From the NCBI GenBank assembly GCA_017531485.1, contig JAFXKY010000046.1:62001-126000 (forward strand): DNA of 64,000 nucleotides, given 5' to 3'. Source of the DNA: Eubacteriaceae bacterium (GTDB taxonomy: Bacteria; Bacillota; Clostridia; Eubacteriales; Anaerofustaceae). This document shows, one piece after another, positions 42,574 to 51,489 of this stretch. The position numbers and the translations under genes are program-made. The notes below the pieces were generated by a model that saw only the letters and a list, made by a program, of their open reading frames with translations, made no database searches and was not told the DNA's origin. Within the stretch, counting starts at the first letter, position 1. Each line of letters begins with the position of its first letter.

Positions 42574-44078
42574 TATGCCTGCTCCCATATGATTATCGGT
42601 GTGAAGTCTGAGGCATCTTCATGTCCCAAAGTCAGCATACTGATCTCTTCGGGGCTTTTGCGGCTTTTTTTTGCTATTTCGAACACACTCATACCTTCGG
42701 TCTGATAATAGATATTTACCTTGATATAGTCGTTGTTCTCTGTTTCGTATTCACTTACGGATATATCCGAAACTTCAATGATACTTACTTCGTTCATTTC
42801 ATATAATTCCACCAGAACTTTACAGACAGTTTCCATCGCCGATGAAGTAACGTTTCTTACGGTATCAATAATCGTATATTCACAAAAGTATTCCCCTCCT
42901 TCCTTCATGACGCTTCCCGCACCGAGTCTTTCTTTCATATCGCAAGAAAAAACTGACGGTTCATTGTCATCTCCGAAAAGAAGAATACACCCGGCATTCA
43001 GGTTGATTTCCATATCCCTGCCTTTATTATCACGAACTTCGGTTATCTTCACATTTTCCATCGCCGCAACAGCCATTGATGCAATGCTTCCATACTTTAT
43101 GTCAGATATATCTTTGAAAATAATTTCTTTTTGTAATACTTTTTCTATTTTAATACATTTTTTACTGACATATTCACAAGATATATTCATCTCGGGACTG
43201 AAAATATCCCTGATGGAACCAACTCTGATGTTGTTTATCAGGCGAATTCCTATGTCGAGTTTCACATCCATGTGAATTTCTGTATCATCCGAATCCGGCT
43301 GTGTGTATGCGTCAGCCATTGATACCTTACATTCTGCAGAATAATCATTGAACTTCACGCTGTACGGGACTTCACAGAAATTGCTGAATGCAACATTTTC
43401 ATCAATGACATGATAAGAATACGTATCATCGTCATTCAAGTGGCTGTAAAGTATGCATTTTTTAATAAAACCGTTGACGAGTACTCCGGCAGGTGAATGA
43501 TTGGCTTTCACGTCACATACATCTGCCGATGCATAAATTATCTTTACCCCTTCCGAAAAGCCCGATGAATGAGAATATTCATAAGCTGCGGCGGAGCGGA
43601 CGACAGATATTCCTGAAAGCTCCTTGTACTGCTCATCTTTGAAAATAGGAATATTATATCCATAATCAGGCAATGTGGAAATTTCTTCGTCAAATAACAT
43701 TTGTCCGCTCACAGTCACAGTTATACTGACATCACACCTTCTTCCTTTTATGGGAATTATTTCCACGTCAGACACTTCACACTTTCCCCAGAATACTCCG
43801 CTGTCCTTTTCACAGGGCTCAGTCATCTCAAACGGTATCGAGAAAGATATCCTGTCACATCCACCATTTTCTGATACATACATGACTTCACCGATGCAGT
43901 TTCCGGAATAAAAGAAAGTCTTGTTCCGGACCGAATTCTCCGAAACTGAAGGAGTGATCTTCGAAAAGATCACCGTGCTGATGGACGCCATATTCTCTGC
44001 TATCCTGACCGTATCTGAGATACTGATCTTTTTGTTTATATATACTCCCGCTGTTGAGATCCTTAATTTATCGCTCAT
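42573..44078 (-). CDS. SipL-like SPOCS/LysM sporulation protein
   Basis: The protein has 501 aa. Repeated DUF3794 (SPOCS) beta domains occupy most of the length, and a C-terminal LysM-like segment (VFEIAKKSRKSPEEI) closes it. Size and architecture match clostridial SipL, which tethers SpoIVA to the forespore membrane. The start at 44078 has AGGAGG 6 nt upstream. The frame runs back to 44120 without a site. It lies 57 nt downstream of the FtsH-like gene. Confidence 0.75.
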   Translation of the reverse strand: MSDKLRISTAGVYINKKISISDTVRIAENMASISTVIFSKITPSVSENSVRNKTFFYSGNCIGEVMYVSENGGCDRISFSIPFEMTEPCEKDSGVFWGKCEVSDVEIIPIKGRRCDVSITVTVSGQMLFDEEISTLPDYGYNIPIFKDEQYKELSGISVVRSAAAYEYSHSSGFSEGVKIIYASADVCDVKANHSPAGVLVNGFIKKCILYSHLNDDDTYSYHVIDENVAFSNFCEVPYSVKFNDYSAECKVSMADAYTQPDSDDTEIHMDVKLDIGIRLINNIRVGSIRDIFSPEMNISCEYVSKKCIKIEKVLQKEIIFKDISDIKYGSIASMAVAAMENVKITEVRDNKGRDMEINLNAGCILLFGDDNEPSVFSCDMKERLGAGSVMKEGGEYFCEYTIIDTVRNVTSSAMETVCKVLVELYEMNEVSIIEVSDISVSEYETENNDYIKVNIYYQTEGMSVFEIAKKSRKSPEEISMLTLGHEDASDFTPIIIWEQA

Positions 44079-44134
44079 ATTAAACCTCCTGTTGTTGGAG
44101 TATATGCAAAAATATATCATTTAGAACAAATACA

Positions 44135-45673
44135 CTACCCTACTATTCTTATTTTATCTCCACTTACGATCTCTCTGATCTCATCCTCACTTATCGTCTT
44201 CTTGTTTATAAGCTCTTCGGAAAGTTTCAGGACGATATCTTTATTATCGCTTATAAGAGCAGTACATCTTTTGTAACATCTGTTCAGAACTTCCGATACA
44301 AATTTATCCGCAGAATTCCTGTATTCACCTCCATGCTCCCTTATTGATGCCACATTGAAATATTCATTACTCATGCCGTGTTCCGTAAACATACACACCG
44401 CAAGTTCATTAGCCTTCCTGAGGTCGTTTTGCGCGCCTGTAGTAATCCTCCCGAGCATAACTTCTTCTGCCGCCCTGCCTGCCAGAAGGACGGAGATCCG
44501 TTTTTCGAATTCTTCCGTGTCTATCAGGTTGTCGTCTTCCCTCTCTCCCATAACTACCATTCCGAGTGCCTGAGCACGGGAAACGACAGTTATCTTCTGA
44601 GGAAGTGTATTCATAAATGCAATATGTGCCATAGCGTGCCCCGCTTCGTGGATGGCGACAGTCCTGAGGTCACGATCCGATAATCTGACGGAATTATTTT
44701 TTATTCCTGCCGTGGTCTTTAATATTGCCTCATCGAAATCTTCACTGAGTATACAGTTGTGTGAATTTCTGATGGCCAGAATAGCCGCCTCATTGACCAC
44801 ATTCGCTATCTCTGCCCCGCTCATGCTCGTGGTGCGCGAGGCTATATTTTTAATATTGACCTCTCCGGAAATCGGCTTGCCTTTCATATGGATCGCCAAT
44901 ATCTTTTCCCGAGCGATCATAGACGGATTTCCGACATATATCTGCCTGTCAAATCTTCCGGGGCGGACAAGCGCCTTGTCAAGAAGATCTATGCGGTTCG
45001 TGGCACCAATGAGAACGATCCCGTCCGAAGAGTTGAATCCGTCCATTTCTATGAGAAGCTGGTTCAGCGTCTGATCACGTTCGGAGTTGCTGTCTGTGTT
45101 GCGGCTTGCGCCGATTGCATCTATCTCATCAATAAAAACAATACAGTTTTTTCTCTTTCTTGCGTTTTCGAACAATGTTCTTATCCTTCCGGCGCCAACT
45201 CCGACATACTTCTCAATAAACTCCGAGCCGCTCGCATAAATAAAATCCACATTCGCTTCATTTGCAAGAGCTTTTGCGATCATTGTCTTGCCTGTCCCGG
45301 GTGGTCCGTAAAACAAGACACCTTTGGGAAGTTTTGCGCCGAAGTTTCTGTATTTTGCAGGATCTTTTATGAAATCCGCTATTTCCATAAGTTCCTCTTT
45401 TATCTCTTCCATTCCCGCGATATTTTCGAATGTGACATCGCTGTGTCTTTTTTCCTGACTTTCAGGTTCATAATTGTCCGAATCTCCGCCTGTTGCCGTC
45501 ATCTCTTTACGGGAATAGTCTTCTGCGGAATAATACATAAAGACTGCACAAATGACTGAAGAAGCTATATTAACAGTAATCGCCGCATAATAATTTTCTG
45601 CGGCAAAAAAGGCAATGCTGAGAACGAGAGTTATTCCGAGCGTCCACAGAACGTATTTTTTCGTTTTGGTCAT
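44135..45673 (-). CDS. FtsH-type AAA metalloprotease, short variant
   Basis: The protein has 512 aa. Two closely spaced N-terminal membrane helices (residues ~7-45), then an AAA domain with Walker A FYGPPGTGKTMIA, Walker B CIVFIDEIDAIG and SRH RPGRFDRQI, and the M41 zinc site HEAGHAMAH. It lacks the large extracytoplasmic loop of house-keeping FtsH (600+ aa), so it is a second-type paralogue. It degrades membrane or cytosolic proteins. The start at 45673 has GAGGTG upstream. It precedes the SipL-like gene, which suggests a sporulation link. Confidence 0.88.
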   Translation of the reverse strand: MTKTKKYVLWTLGITLVLSIAFFAAENYYAAITVNIASSVICAVFMYYSAEDYSRKEMTATGGDSDNYEPESQEKRHSDVTFENIAGMEEIKEELMEIADFIKDPAKYRNFGAKLPKGVLFYGPPGTGKTMIAKALANEANVDFIYASGSEFIEKYVGVGAGRIRTLFENARKRKNCIVFIDEIDAIGASRNTDSNSERDQTLNQLLIEMDGFNSSDGIVLIGATNRIDLLDKALVRPGRFDRQIYVGNPSMIAREKILAIHMKGKPISGEVNIKNIASRTTSMSGAEIANVVNEAAILAIRNSHNCILSEDFDEAILKTTAGIKNNSVRLSDRDLRTVAIHEAGHAMAHIAFMNTLPQKITVVSRAQALGMVVMGEREDDNLIDTEEFEKRISVLLAGRAAEEVMLGRITTGAQNDLRKANELAVCMFTEHGMSNEYFNVASIREHGGEYRNSADKFVSEVLNRCYKRCTALISDNKDIVLKLSEELINKKTISEDEIREIVSGDKIRIVG

Positions 45674-45706
45674 TTTTTCACCTCGTCTTTTTATATCTAT
45701 TCTTGA

Positions 45707-45732
45707 TTTTTTTGCATTTAAATATGCAAAAA
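45707..45732. promoter_or_regulatory. Palindrome in a divergent intergenic region
   Basis: Arms TTTTTGCAT and ATGCAAAAA (45709-45717 with 45724-45732) around TTAAAT, between the divergent FtsH-like gene and the 45797 gene. A TATAAT box for the rightward gene follows at 45769-45774. Operator candidate. Confidence 0.4.
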
Positions 45733-45796
45733 TTATCCTGCAAGTGTTCATAAATGAGTTTGGTGTGCTATAATAAAAGAAAAAAGGAGGCTCACC

Positions 45797-46189
45797 ATGG
45801 CTGAAATTAAAAAGAATATATTTGACGGAGTATTTGAAAAAGTTAAGGATTTCACAGAAGATGCAATGAAAAAAACATCTGAAATCGTTTCTGATTTAGG
45901 CGACAAGATCGATGACGGAATCGAAGCTGCAAAAGATAAAGTACAGATCGAAAAAATCGAATATGCCATCAACAAAAAACTTCGCGAACTTGGAACAGCT
46001 TATTACAAAAACGCAAAAGCAGGCGAAGCTACAGACCTTGATGCGATTGTAGCTGAAATCGATGCATTATATGCTGAGATCGAAAAAGTAAAATCTGACG
46101 ATTGCGAAGCATGCGGCGAAGACAAAGATGAATGCTGCTGCGAAACAGTAGAAGCAGAAGTAGTTGAAACACCTGAAGTAACGGAATAA
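45797..46189 (+). CDS. Small helical protein with cysteine-rich tail
   Basis: The protein has 130 aa. A helical, charged body (FEKVKDFTEDAMKKTSEIVS; coiled-coil-like) is followed by DCEACGEDKDECCCE near residue 112 and a short acidic end. The five clustered cysteines could bind metal or a cluster. I do not recognise the family. AAAAGGAGG precedes it. It ends 1 nt before a ferredoxin-type aldo-keto reductase. Confidence 0.65.
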   Translation: MAEIKKNIFDGVFEKVKDFTEDAMKKTSEIVSDLGDKIDDGIEAAKDKVQIEKIEYAINKKLRELGTAYYKNAKAGEATDLDAIVAEIDALYAEIEKVKSDDCEACGEDKDECCCETVEAEVVETPEVTE

Positions 46190-46190
46190 T

Positions 46191-47198
46191 ATGCAGAAGA
46201 GAACTTTAGGAAAGACAAACCTTTTCGTATCACTTCTCGGAGTGGGAGGAATCCCGCTCCAGAGATTTGACGAAAAAAATGCTCTTGATATCCTCAGAGC
46301 GGCTCTTGAAAACGGAGTGAATTTCGTAGACACTGCGAAGGCTTACACCAAAAGTGAAGCGCTTATAGGATATGCTCTCGAAAAGCTCGGCAGAGACAAC
46401 TTCTTCATCGCTTCAAAATCAAAATCAAGGGATTATGCTTCAATGAAAAATGACATTCTCACATCCCTTGAAGCATTGAGAACAGACCACATTGAGCTTT
46501 ATCAGTGCCACTGTGTGGCAAGCGATGAAGAGATCGAAAAGATCTTTTCAGAAGACGGCGCATACAAAGCTCTCCTCGAAGCGAAGGCCGAAGGAAAGAT
46601 CTCTCACATCGGGTTTTCCGCTCACAAACCTGAAATTGCAGAAAAACTCATCAAGACGGATAAGTTCGACACTGTGCAGTATGCGTATAACTACATAGAA
46701 GTCAAAGGTAAGGAAGTATTCGAGCTTGCAAAGCAGCACGGCATGGGAACCATCGTAATGAAACCCATGTGCGGCGGAGCTGTCCGCAACAGAGAGCTTT
46801 CACTCAGATATATTGCAAAGTGCGAATATGTTGACGTGATGATCCCGGGCGTTGACGATGACAAACAGCTTTTACAGAACGTTTCTTACGTTGAAAAAGC
46901 TGAAATACCGTTCACAGACGAAGAACTCTCCCTCATCAACAAAGAAGTTGAACTCCTCGGTCATAACTTCTGCCGCAAATGCGATTACTGCCAGCCATGT
47001 CCCAATCAGATCAACATCTCCAACGTTCTCATGCTCGACGGTTATTACACACGCTATGACCTTAAAGACTGGGCAAAAGACCGTTATGACGATTCTGTGG
47101 AAAGATGTGTCGAATGCGGTGAATGTGAAACACGTTGCCCGTATGAGCTTCCAATCAGAGAAATGCTCAAAGCGGCACACGAAAGAATGAAACATTAA
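46191..47198 (+). CDS. Aldo-keto reductase with C-terminal 4Fe-4S domain
   Basis: The protein has 335 aa. An AKR barrel with Asp and Tyr in NFVDTAKAYTKSE, Lys in IASKSKS and His in LYQCHC, then a ferredoxin-like C-terminus: CRKCDYCQPCPNQ and CVECGECETRCPYEL, enough cysteines for iron-sulfur binding. Such enzymes occur widely in anaerobes. The substrate is unknown. It starts 1 nt after the cysteine-tailed protein gene, so co-translation is likely. Confidence 0.9.
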   Translation: MQKRTLGKTNLFVSLLGVGGIPLQRFDEKNALDILRAALENGVNFVDTAKAYTKSEALIGYALEKLGRDNFFIASKSKSRDYASMKNDILTSLEALRTDHIELYQCHCVASDEEIEKIFSEDGAYKALLEAKAEGKISHIGFSAHKPEIAEKLIKTDKFDTVQYAYNYIEVKGKEVFELAKQHGMGTIVMKPMCGGAVRNRELSLRYIAKCEYVDVMIPGVDDDKQLLQNVSYVEKAEIPFTDEELSLINKEVELLGHNFCRKCDYCQPCPNQINISNVLMLDGYYTRYDLKDWAKDRYDDSVERCVECGECETRCPYELPIREMLKAAHERMKH

Positions 47199-47203
47199 TT
47201 TTA

Positions 47204-47235
47204 TCAGGCACGGACAAACTGTGCCTGAATTTATA
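47204..47235 (+). terminator. Hairpin after the aldo-keto reductase gene
   Basis: 8-bp stem TCAGGCAC / GTGCCTGA (47204-47211 with 47221-47228) with an AT-rich tail. Confidence 0.55.
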
Positions 47236-47252
47236 TTTATCCCGGAGGAAAA

Positions 47253-47933
47253 ATGCAAAGACCAATAACCACGCTTTTTATGCTCATGTCCGTTGACGGA
47301 AAGATAAGCACGGGGGCGACAGATAAACTTGACGTAGATACTGATTTCCCTAAAATTCCCGGACTCAGAGAAGGGCTTTATCAGTATTACGATATCGAAC
47401 AGACAACGGATTTATGGTCTCTTAATTCCGGCAGAGTCCAGGAGAAAATGGGCGTTAATACAAAAGATATGCCGGATAAATCACCTGTATCGTTTGTTCT
47501 GATAGATAACAAACACCTTACAGAACACGGCGTTCGATATTTTTGCAGGTTGTCAAAAGAGTTTGTACTTGTAACGACAAATAAAGATCATCCTGCATAT
47601 AATGTCAGCGAAAAGAATCTTCACATAATTTACCACGAAGAATTTTCACCTTCCGGAATGCTCAGAACCCTCAAAAATAAATTCGGATGCGAAAGACTGA
47701 CAATCCAGAGCGGAGGAACATTAAACGGGTTATTTTTACGCGAAAAACTGTTTGATTATGTGGACATCGTCGTTGCTCCTGTGTTGATCGGTGGAAAAGA
47801 CACTTCTACGCTGATAGACGGAAAGTCCCTCATGTCGGAAGACGAACTTTCCGCCCTTGGAATTCTTCAGCTCGATAAGTGTGATGTGCTTGAAGGGTCA
47901 TATCTGAGACTGAGATATAAAGTTATTTCATAA
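47253..47933 (+). CDS. RibD C-terminal-type (dihydrofolate reductase-fold) reductase
   Basis: The protein has 226 aa. N-terminal PITTLFMLMSVDGKIS, the middle SGRVQ, and C-terminal LTIQSGGTLNGLFLREKLFD match stand-alone RibD_C/YwjB-like NADPH reductases. No deaminase domain is attached. It might reduce a pteridine or riboflavin precursor, but rib genes are not nearby. GGAGG is upstream. Confidence 0.85.
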   Translation: MQRPITTLFMLMSVDGKISTGATDKLDVDTDFPKIPGLREGLYQYYDIEQTTDLWSLNSGRVQEKMGVNTKDMPDKSPVSFVLIDNKHLTEHGVRYFCRLSKEFVLVTTNKDHPAYNVSEKNLHIIYHEEFSPSGMLRTLKNKFGCERLTIQSGGTLNGLFLREKLFDYVDIVVAPVLIGGKDTSTLIDGKSLMSEDELSALGILQLDKCDVLEGSYLRLRYKVIS

Positions 47934-47934
47934 A

Positions 47935-47960
47935 AAAACGGACTGTCGACAGTCCGTTTT
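47935..47960. terminator. Bidirectional intrinsic terminator
   Basis: A perfect 26-nt palindrome with arms AAAACGGACTGTC and GACAGTCCGTTTT between convergent genes. Confidence 0.85.
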
Positions 47961-47965
47961 CTATT

Positions 47966-49558
47966 TTAGTCCATTTCAAGTATTTCATCTACCATACCCT
48001 GAATCTCTTTGACAAGGGATTCTTTCTGAAGCATTACATAAAGCTCTCTGGACGGCATGGAGTAAGTCTTTCTGAATGCATCGCTTCCCGTTGCACTTGC
48101 TGTGGAGAATGTCCATTGTTTCATATCGGTAAGCTGCATATTCAGGAGCGCGAAGATCTCTTCGGAAGAAACGTTTGTTCTTGAGTGTTTTGCAATTACG
48201 TCAAGAACGTCATTGAAGTTTGTGATGATCTCGGGAGAGATCACTCTGTTTACAACGCCTTCAAGGAATGCCTGCTGATTCTTTCCTCTGTCACGGTCGC
48301 CTTCGGGAAGTGATTTTCTTTCCCGGCAGAATGCAAGAGCCGCATCACCTGTAAGATGGTTGTATCCCTTTTCAAAATAGTAACGCTTGCCGGAATATGA
48401 GTAACGTGATGAGAATTTCAGACGGCTGTTTACGTCAACTCCTCCGATAGCATCAATGATCTCAACTACGGATTTAAAATTGACTTTTACATAATAGTCA
48501 ACATCCACGTCATACAAAGCTCCGAGCGTCTTCATTGAACATTCAATTCCGTACATTCCCGCATGAGTAAGTTTGTCCATTCTGTTGCGGTTGCCGTTGA
48601 GGGCTACGTAATAATCTCTCGGAGTATTGATGAGAAGAACTTTTTTGTCAACGGGGTTTACGACCATAAGGAGGTTTACGTCAGAACGTGCATAATCAGA
48701 GAATGAACTTCCGCTTCTGTCATAACCGCTGACATATACAACAAACGGCTCTGTAGTAATGTCGTTGATGTTTGTGTTTACAACGACTTCGGATTCGAAA
48801 TTAGCGTAATATGCATATCCTGTACGTGATTCGAAATCCTGATAATCATCAAGGATCAGAGCGAGGAACGAGTCATTGATGAGGATAAAATCAACTTCTC
48901 CGCTGTAAAGGGATTCTACCATTGACTGAAAGTCAACGAATGATTTATACTCCGCTGTTTCACCTATAACTTCCTTGATCTTTGCAAGGGCACTGTCCGT
49001 ATTTTCTGTATCGATAACTCCGCGGATTCCGATAACGGGAGATTCTATCGGCGTGATAGTGTCGAGAAGAGTCATCTGATTATCATATTCTTCGTCAATA
49101 TTTCTTCTCAGATCAAGAGCATCACCAAAACTGTCTTCGTCACGGGTAACGAGAGTGTCATTCAGGCAATAAAGCTTGAGTGAAGTATTGAAGGTGTTGT
49201 TCTGAACTGACGCAACGGACTGCTGGATGCGGAACATATAAAATCCCGCAAATGCGGAAACCGCAAAGATCAATACGGAAAAAAGTATCGCAAAACTATT
49301 TACGAAAATACTTCTTTTTTTATGTTTCTTTGATCGCTTCCCCCATAAAATGACACAAGCAAATACGATAAATATAGCCAGTATCAAAAACGCCGAAAGC
49401 AATACAAGGAATTTACCTGTAAGAGCTTTTATCGACGCAATATAAACCAAAAAGCTCATTGCCGCAAATGATGCGAGAATAAGAGAAATATAGCTTATCA
49501 GTCTGAGAGTATTTTTTTTCTTTGATTTTTTCTTTTTAGCTTGATTGTTTTCTGTCAT
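47966..49558 (-). CDS. LytR-CpsA-Psr (LCP) family cell-wall glycopolymer ligase
   Basis: The protein has 530 aa. A basic N-terminus, three membrane helices within the first ~105 residues, then a Cps2A-like extracytoplasmic domain and the LCP core: SDVNLLMVVNPVDKKVLLIN, TPRDYYVALNG, the RMDKLTHAG motif, GGVDV and CRERKSLPEGDRDRG with the conserved arginines. LCP enzymes attach teichoic acids or capsule to peptidoglycan. GGAG precedes the start. Confidence 0.93.
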   Translation of the reverse strand: MTENNQAKKKKSKKKNTLRLISYISLILASFAAMSFLVYIASIKALTGKFLVLLSAFLILAIFIVFACVILWGKRSKKHKKRSIFVNSFAILFSVLIFAVSAFAGFYMFRIQQSVASVQNNTFNTSLKLYCLNDTLVTRDEDSFGDALDLRRNIDEEYDNQMTLLDTITPIESPVIGIRGVIDTENTDSALAKIKEVIGETAEYKSFVDFQSMVESLYSGEVDFILINDSFLALILDDYQDFESRTGYAYYANFESEVVVNTNINDITTEPFVVYVSGYDRSGSSFSDYARSDVNLLMVVNPVDKKVLLINTPRDYYVALNGNRNRMDKLTHAGMYGIECSMKTLGALYDVDVDYYVKVNFKSVVEIIDAIGGVDVNSRLKFSSRYSYSGKRYYFEKGYNHLTGDAALAFCRERKSLPEGDRDRGKNQQAFLEGVVNRVISPEIITNFNDVLDVIAKHSRTNVSSEEIFALLNMQLTDMKQWTFSTASATGSDAFRKTYSMPSRELYVMLQKESLVKEIQGMVDEILEMD

Positions 49559-49690
49559 TTTTGTCCTCTCCGGAATGTTTAAACATACTCAGTTATTCTA
49601 TCACACGACATGACAAAATACAACACTTTACAAGTAAATTTACCAAGTCACTCCCCTGCGACAACCCACGCCTTAAAGATAAAAAGCACT

Positions 49691-49735
49691 TTACATACTA
49701 TGTACATTTTTGCTATAATTATTAAAAAATGTACA
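49691..49735 (+). promoter_or_regulatory. Promoter flanked by an inverted repeat
   Basis: TTACAT (49691-49696) and TATAAT (49714-49719), 17-nt spacing. The inverted repeat TGTACATTTTT (49701-49711) and AAAAATGTACA (49725-49735) brackets the -10, which suggests a repressor operator controlling the thymidylate-synthase-like gene. Confidence 0.6.
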
Positions 49736-49746
49736 TGGAGTTTTTT

Positions 49747-50553
49747 ATGAGAATACACAACATAACGGCATCAAACGTTACGGAAGCCTCATTCCTCCTT
49801 CTTTCCGAAATCATGCTTCACGGCGAATTCAGAAACGGAGAGCAGGCAGGCGGAGTGGAAGTTTTTAAGGCGATCGCCGCTTCTGTAACCATCGAAAATC
49901 CCCTTTCAGACGGTCTTTACCCCGCGATCCCTGCGATCATTCCCTGCTCATATGAAGAGCTTGCGAATTATATCGTGGACGTCGTGGAAGATGCGAGAGG
50001 ATTTGAAGTAAATTACGACAAATGGGCTTACACATACGGCGCGGCGATAGTAAAACAGCGTCCGTTCGTAATCAAAGAATTGAAAAGATGCGAATACACA
50101 AGAAGAGCTGTCATGGTCATCAGCGCAGGAATCAACGAACTCGAAGATCCGCCATGCCTTCAGGAGCTTATGTTCGAAATAAGAGAAGACAAACTTAATA
50201 TGAGCGTTATTTTCAGAAGTAATGACTGCTGCAAAGCATTCCCCGAAAACCTTACAGCCCTTGCATATTTACAGAAGAGCATTGCAGAGGAGCTCGGAAT
50301 CAATGCCGGCGGAATATATTATTTCTGCCCGAATGTCCACGTTTATCAGAACGACTGGAAAGGCGAAAACGGTGAAGTATCACGCGCTATGGGATATCTT
50401 TACCGCTTCTCACAGGCATCCACACAATCAGACAGGGATGCTCTCGGAATGAGCTTTGAAGACTTCAACGAAATTTACGAAGAAGAATACCCGAAATACA
50501 AACAGTGGTGCGAAATGCGCCATAAAGAACTTATCGAAAAGTATGGGAAATAG
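49747..50553 (+). CDS. Divergent thymidylate synthase-family protein
   Basis: The protein has 268 aa. ThyA-like active-site blocks are visible: DPPCLQELMFEI with the nucleophilic Cys, FRSNDCCKAFPENLTALAYL (RSxD and the conserved Asn), and PNVHVYQND. The His that normally follows the catalytic Cys is Leu here, and the N-terminal half differs from ordinary ThyA, so it may be an alternative TS or a dUMP/dCMP-modifying relative. The start at 49747 has GGAG 7 nt upstream. An in-frame ATG at 49729 is inside the operator repeat. Confidence 0.78.
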   Translation: MRIHNITASNVTEASFLLLSEIMLHGEFRNGEQAGGVEVFKAIAASVTIENPLSDGLYPAIPAIIPCSYEELANYIVDVVEDARGFEVNYDKWAYTYGAAIVKQRPFVIKELKRCEYTRRAVMVISAGINELEDPPCLQELMFEIREDKLNMSVIFRSNDCCKAFPENLTALAYLQKSIAEELGINAGGIYYFCPNVHVYQNDWKGENGEVSRAMGYLYRFSQASTQSDRDALGMSFEDFNEIYEEEYPKYKQWCEMRHKELIEKYGK

Positions 50554-50560
50554 AAAATAA

Positions 50561-50600
50561 AAGTAAGGTGCATCGACGACACACCTTACTTTTTCTTTTT
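50561..50600 (+). terminator. Intrinsic terminator after the TS-like gene
   Basis: 10-bp stem AAGTAAGGTG / CACCTTACTT (50561-50570 with 50582-50591) and a T-rich tail. It overlaps the 3' end of the convergent small gene. Confidence 0.8.
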
Positions 50601-50915
50601 TATATACATATAAAAGAATACTTCACCGGAAGCAATATCTTCTGTATTTGTATATACATTAAATTCAGCGGAATCACTTTCATCGGTTACGTTTACTTTT
50701 CCGAACAGTTTTCCGATCGCAGAAGATATAATATCTTTCTCATATTCGTCTAATGAAAATTCAGCTTCAAGCACGATAAATCGTTCATCTTTATAATACA
50801 CACTTTCGGAAATACAATCCGGATTCACGGAGAATGTATTTAAGAGAAAATTCATTTTTTCGCGATGAATGGATTTATCACTCTTCCTGCATATTAATTT
50901 GATATATCCGTTCAT
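50586..50915 (-). CDS. Hypothetical protein (109 aa)
   Basis: Small soluble protein, mixed alpha/beta (YIKLICRKSDKSI, ERFIVLEAEFSLDEYEKDII), ending in FFYMYIKKKK. No known motif. It could pair with the neighbouring 156 aa protein, which is on the same strand 62 nt upstream. A weak ribosome site (AGGGGC) precedes the start. Confidence 0.55.
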   Translation of the reverse strand: MNGYIKLICRKSDKSIHREKMNFLLNTFSVNPDCISESVYYKDERFIVLEAEFSLDEYEKDIISSAIGKLFGKVNVTDESDSAEFNVYTNTEDIASGEVFFYMYIKKKK

Positions 50916-50977
50916 TTTTCAGCCCCTGTTTTTGCCGGATTAAAGTCCGGCCCTTCTTTCCAAAACATAAAACATCC

Positions 50978-51448
50978 CTAATGTATCGCATCATATGGCG
51001 ATGTAAGTATTTTTTCAACAAATAAATTATATTTGTCGCATATTCCGATCAACGTGTCCGTATCTGTGTGGGTACTGATATAGACATAGTAATCATATCC
51101 GAAATGTACATACACATCATCACTTTCCAGTTTGCACCAACAGACATTGCGGAGACAGTCGCGGATTATTTTATCAATATTTTCAGCTGTTACATTCTGT
51201 CCTTCCGTCCATGAGCATTCATCATATTTCTCAAGATTCATAATACTTAAAGTTGAAATATGCGATTGATGCAGAATATCAATGATGCACTGAATATAAC
51301 TCTTTTCTTTCGCCTGATAATCTTCTTCTGTCAGTACTTTACCATCAAATTCCAGGCCGATGTCGCTATAATCGGTCCATTCATCTGCGGTATACTTTCC
51401 GCGTATTCTAAACTGAGGATCATATTTTGAAATACGAAATACAGACAT
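50978..51448 (-). CDS. Hypothetical protein (156 aa)
   Basis: Soluble, acidic protein. The N-terminus SVFRISKYDPQFRIRGKYT followed by DEWTDYSDIG looks like a widespread uncharacterised family in Firmicutes, possibly an immunity-type or scaffold protein, but I cannot name it with certainty. No signal or membrane segment. It is followed by the 109 aa gene. Confidence 0.6.
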   Translation of the reverse strand: MSVFRISKYDPQFRIRGKYTADEWTDYSDIGLEFDGKVLTEEDYQAKEKSYIQCIIDILHQSHISTLSIMNLEKYDECSWTEGQNVTAENIDKIIRDCLRNVCWCKLESDDVYVHFGYDYYVYISTHTDTDTLIGICDKYNLFVEKILTSPYDAIH

Positions 51449-51462
51449 ATTAGCTCACCACC

Positions 51463-51484
51463 ACAAAAGCTCCCTTTCGGGAGC
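51463..51484 (-). terminator. Intrinsic terminator after the peptidase gene
   Basis: Stem GCTCCC / GGGAGC (51469-51474 with 51479-51484), GAAA loop and TTTTG on the minus strand. Confidence 0.75.
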
Positions 51485-51489
51485 ATAAA

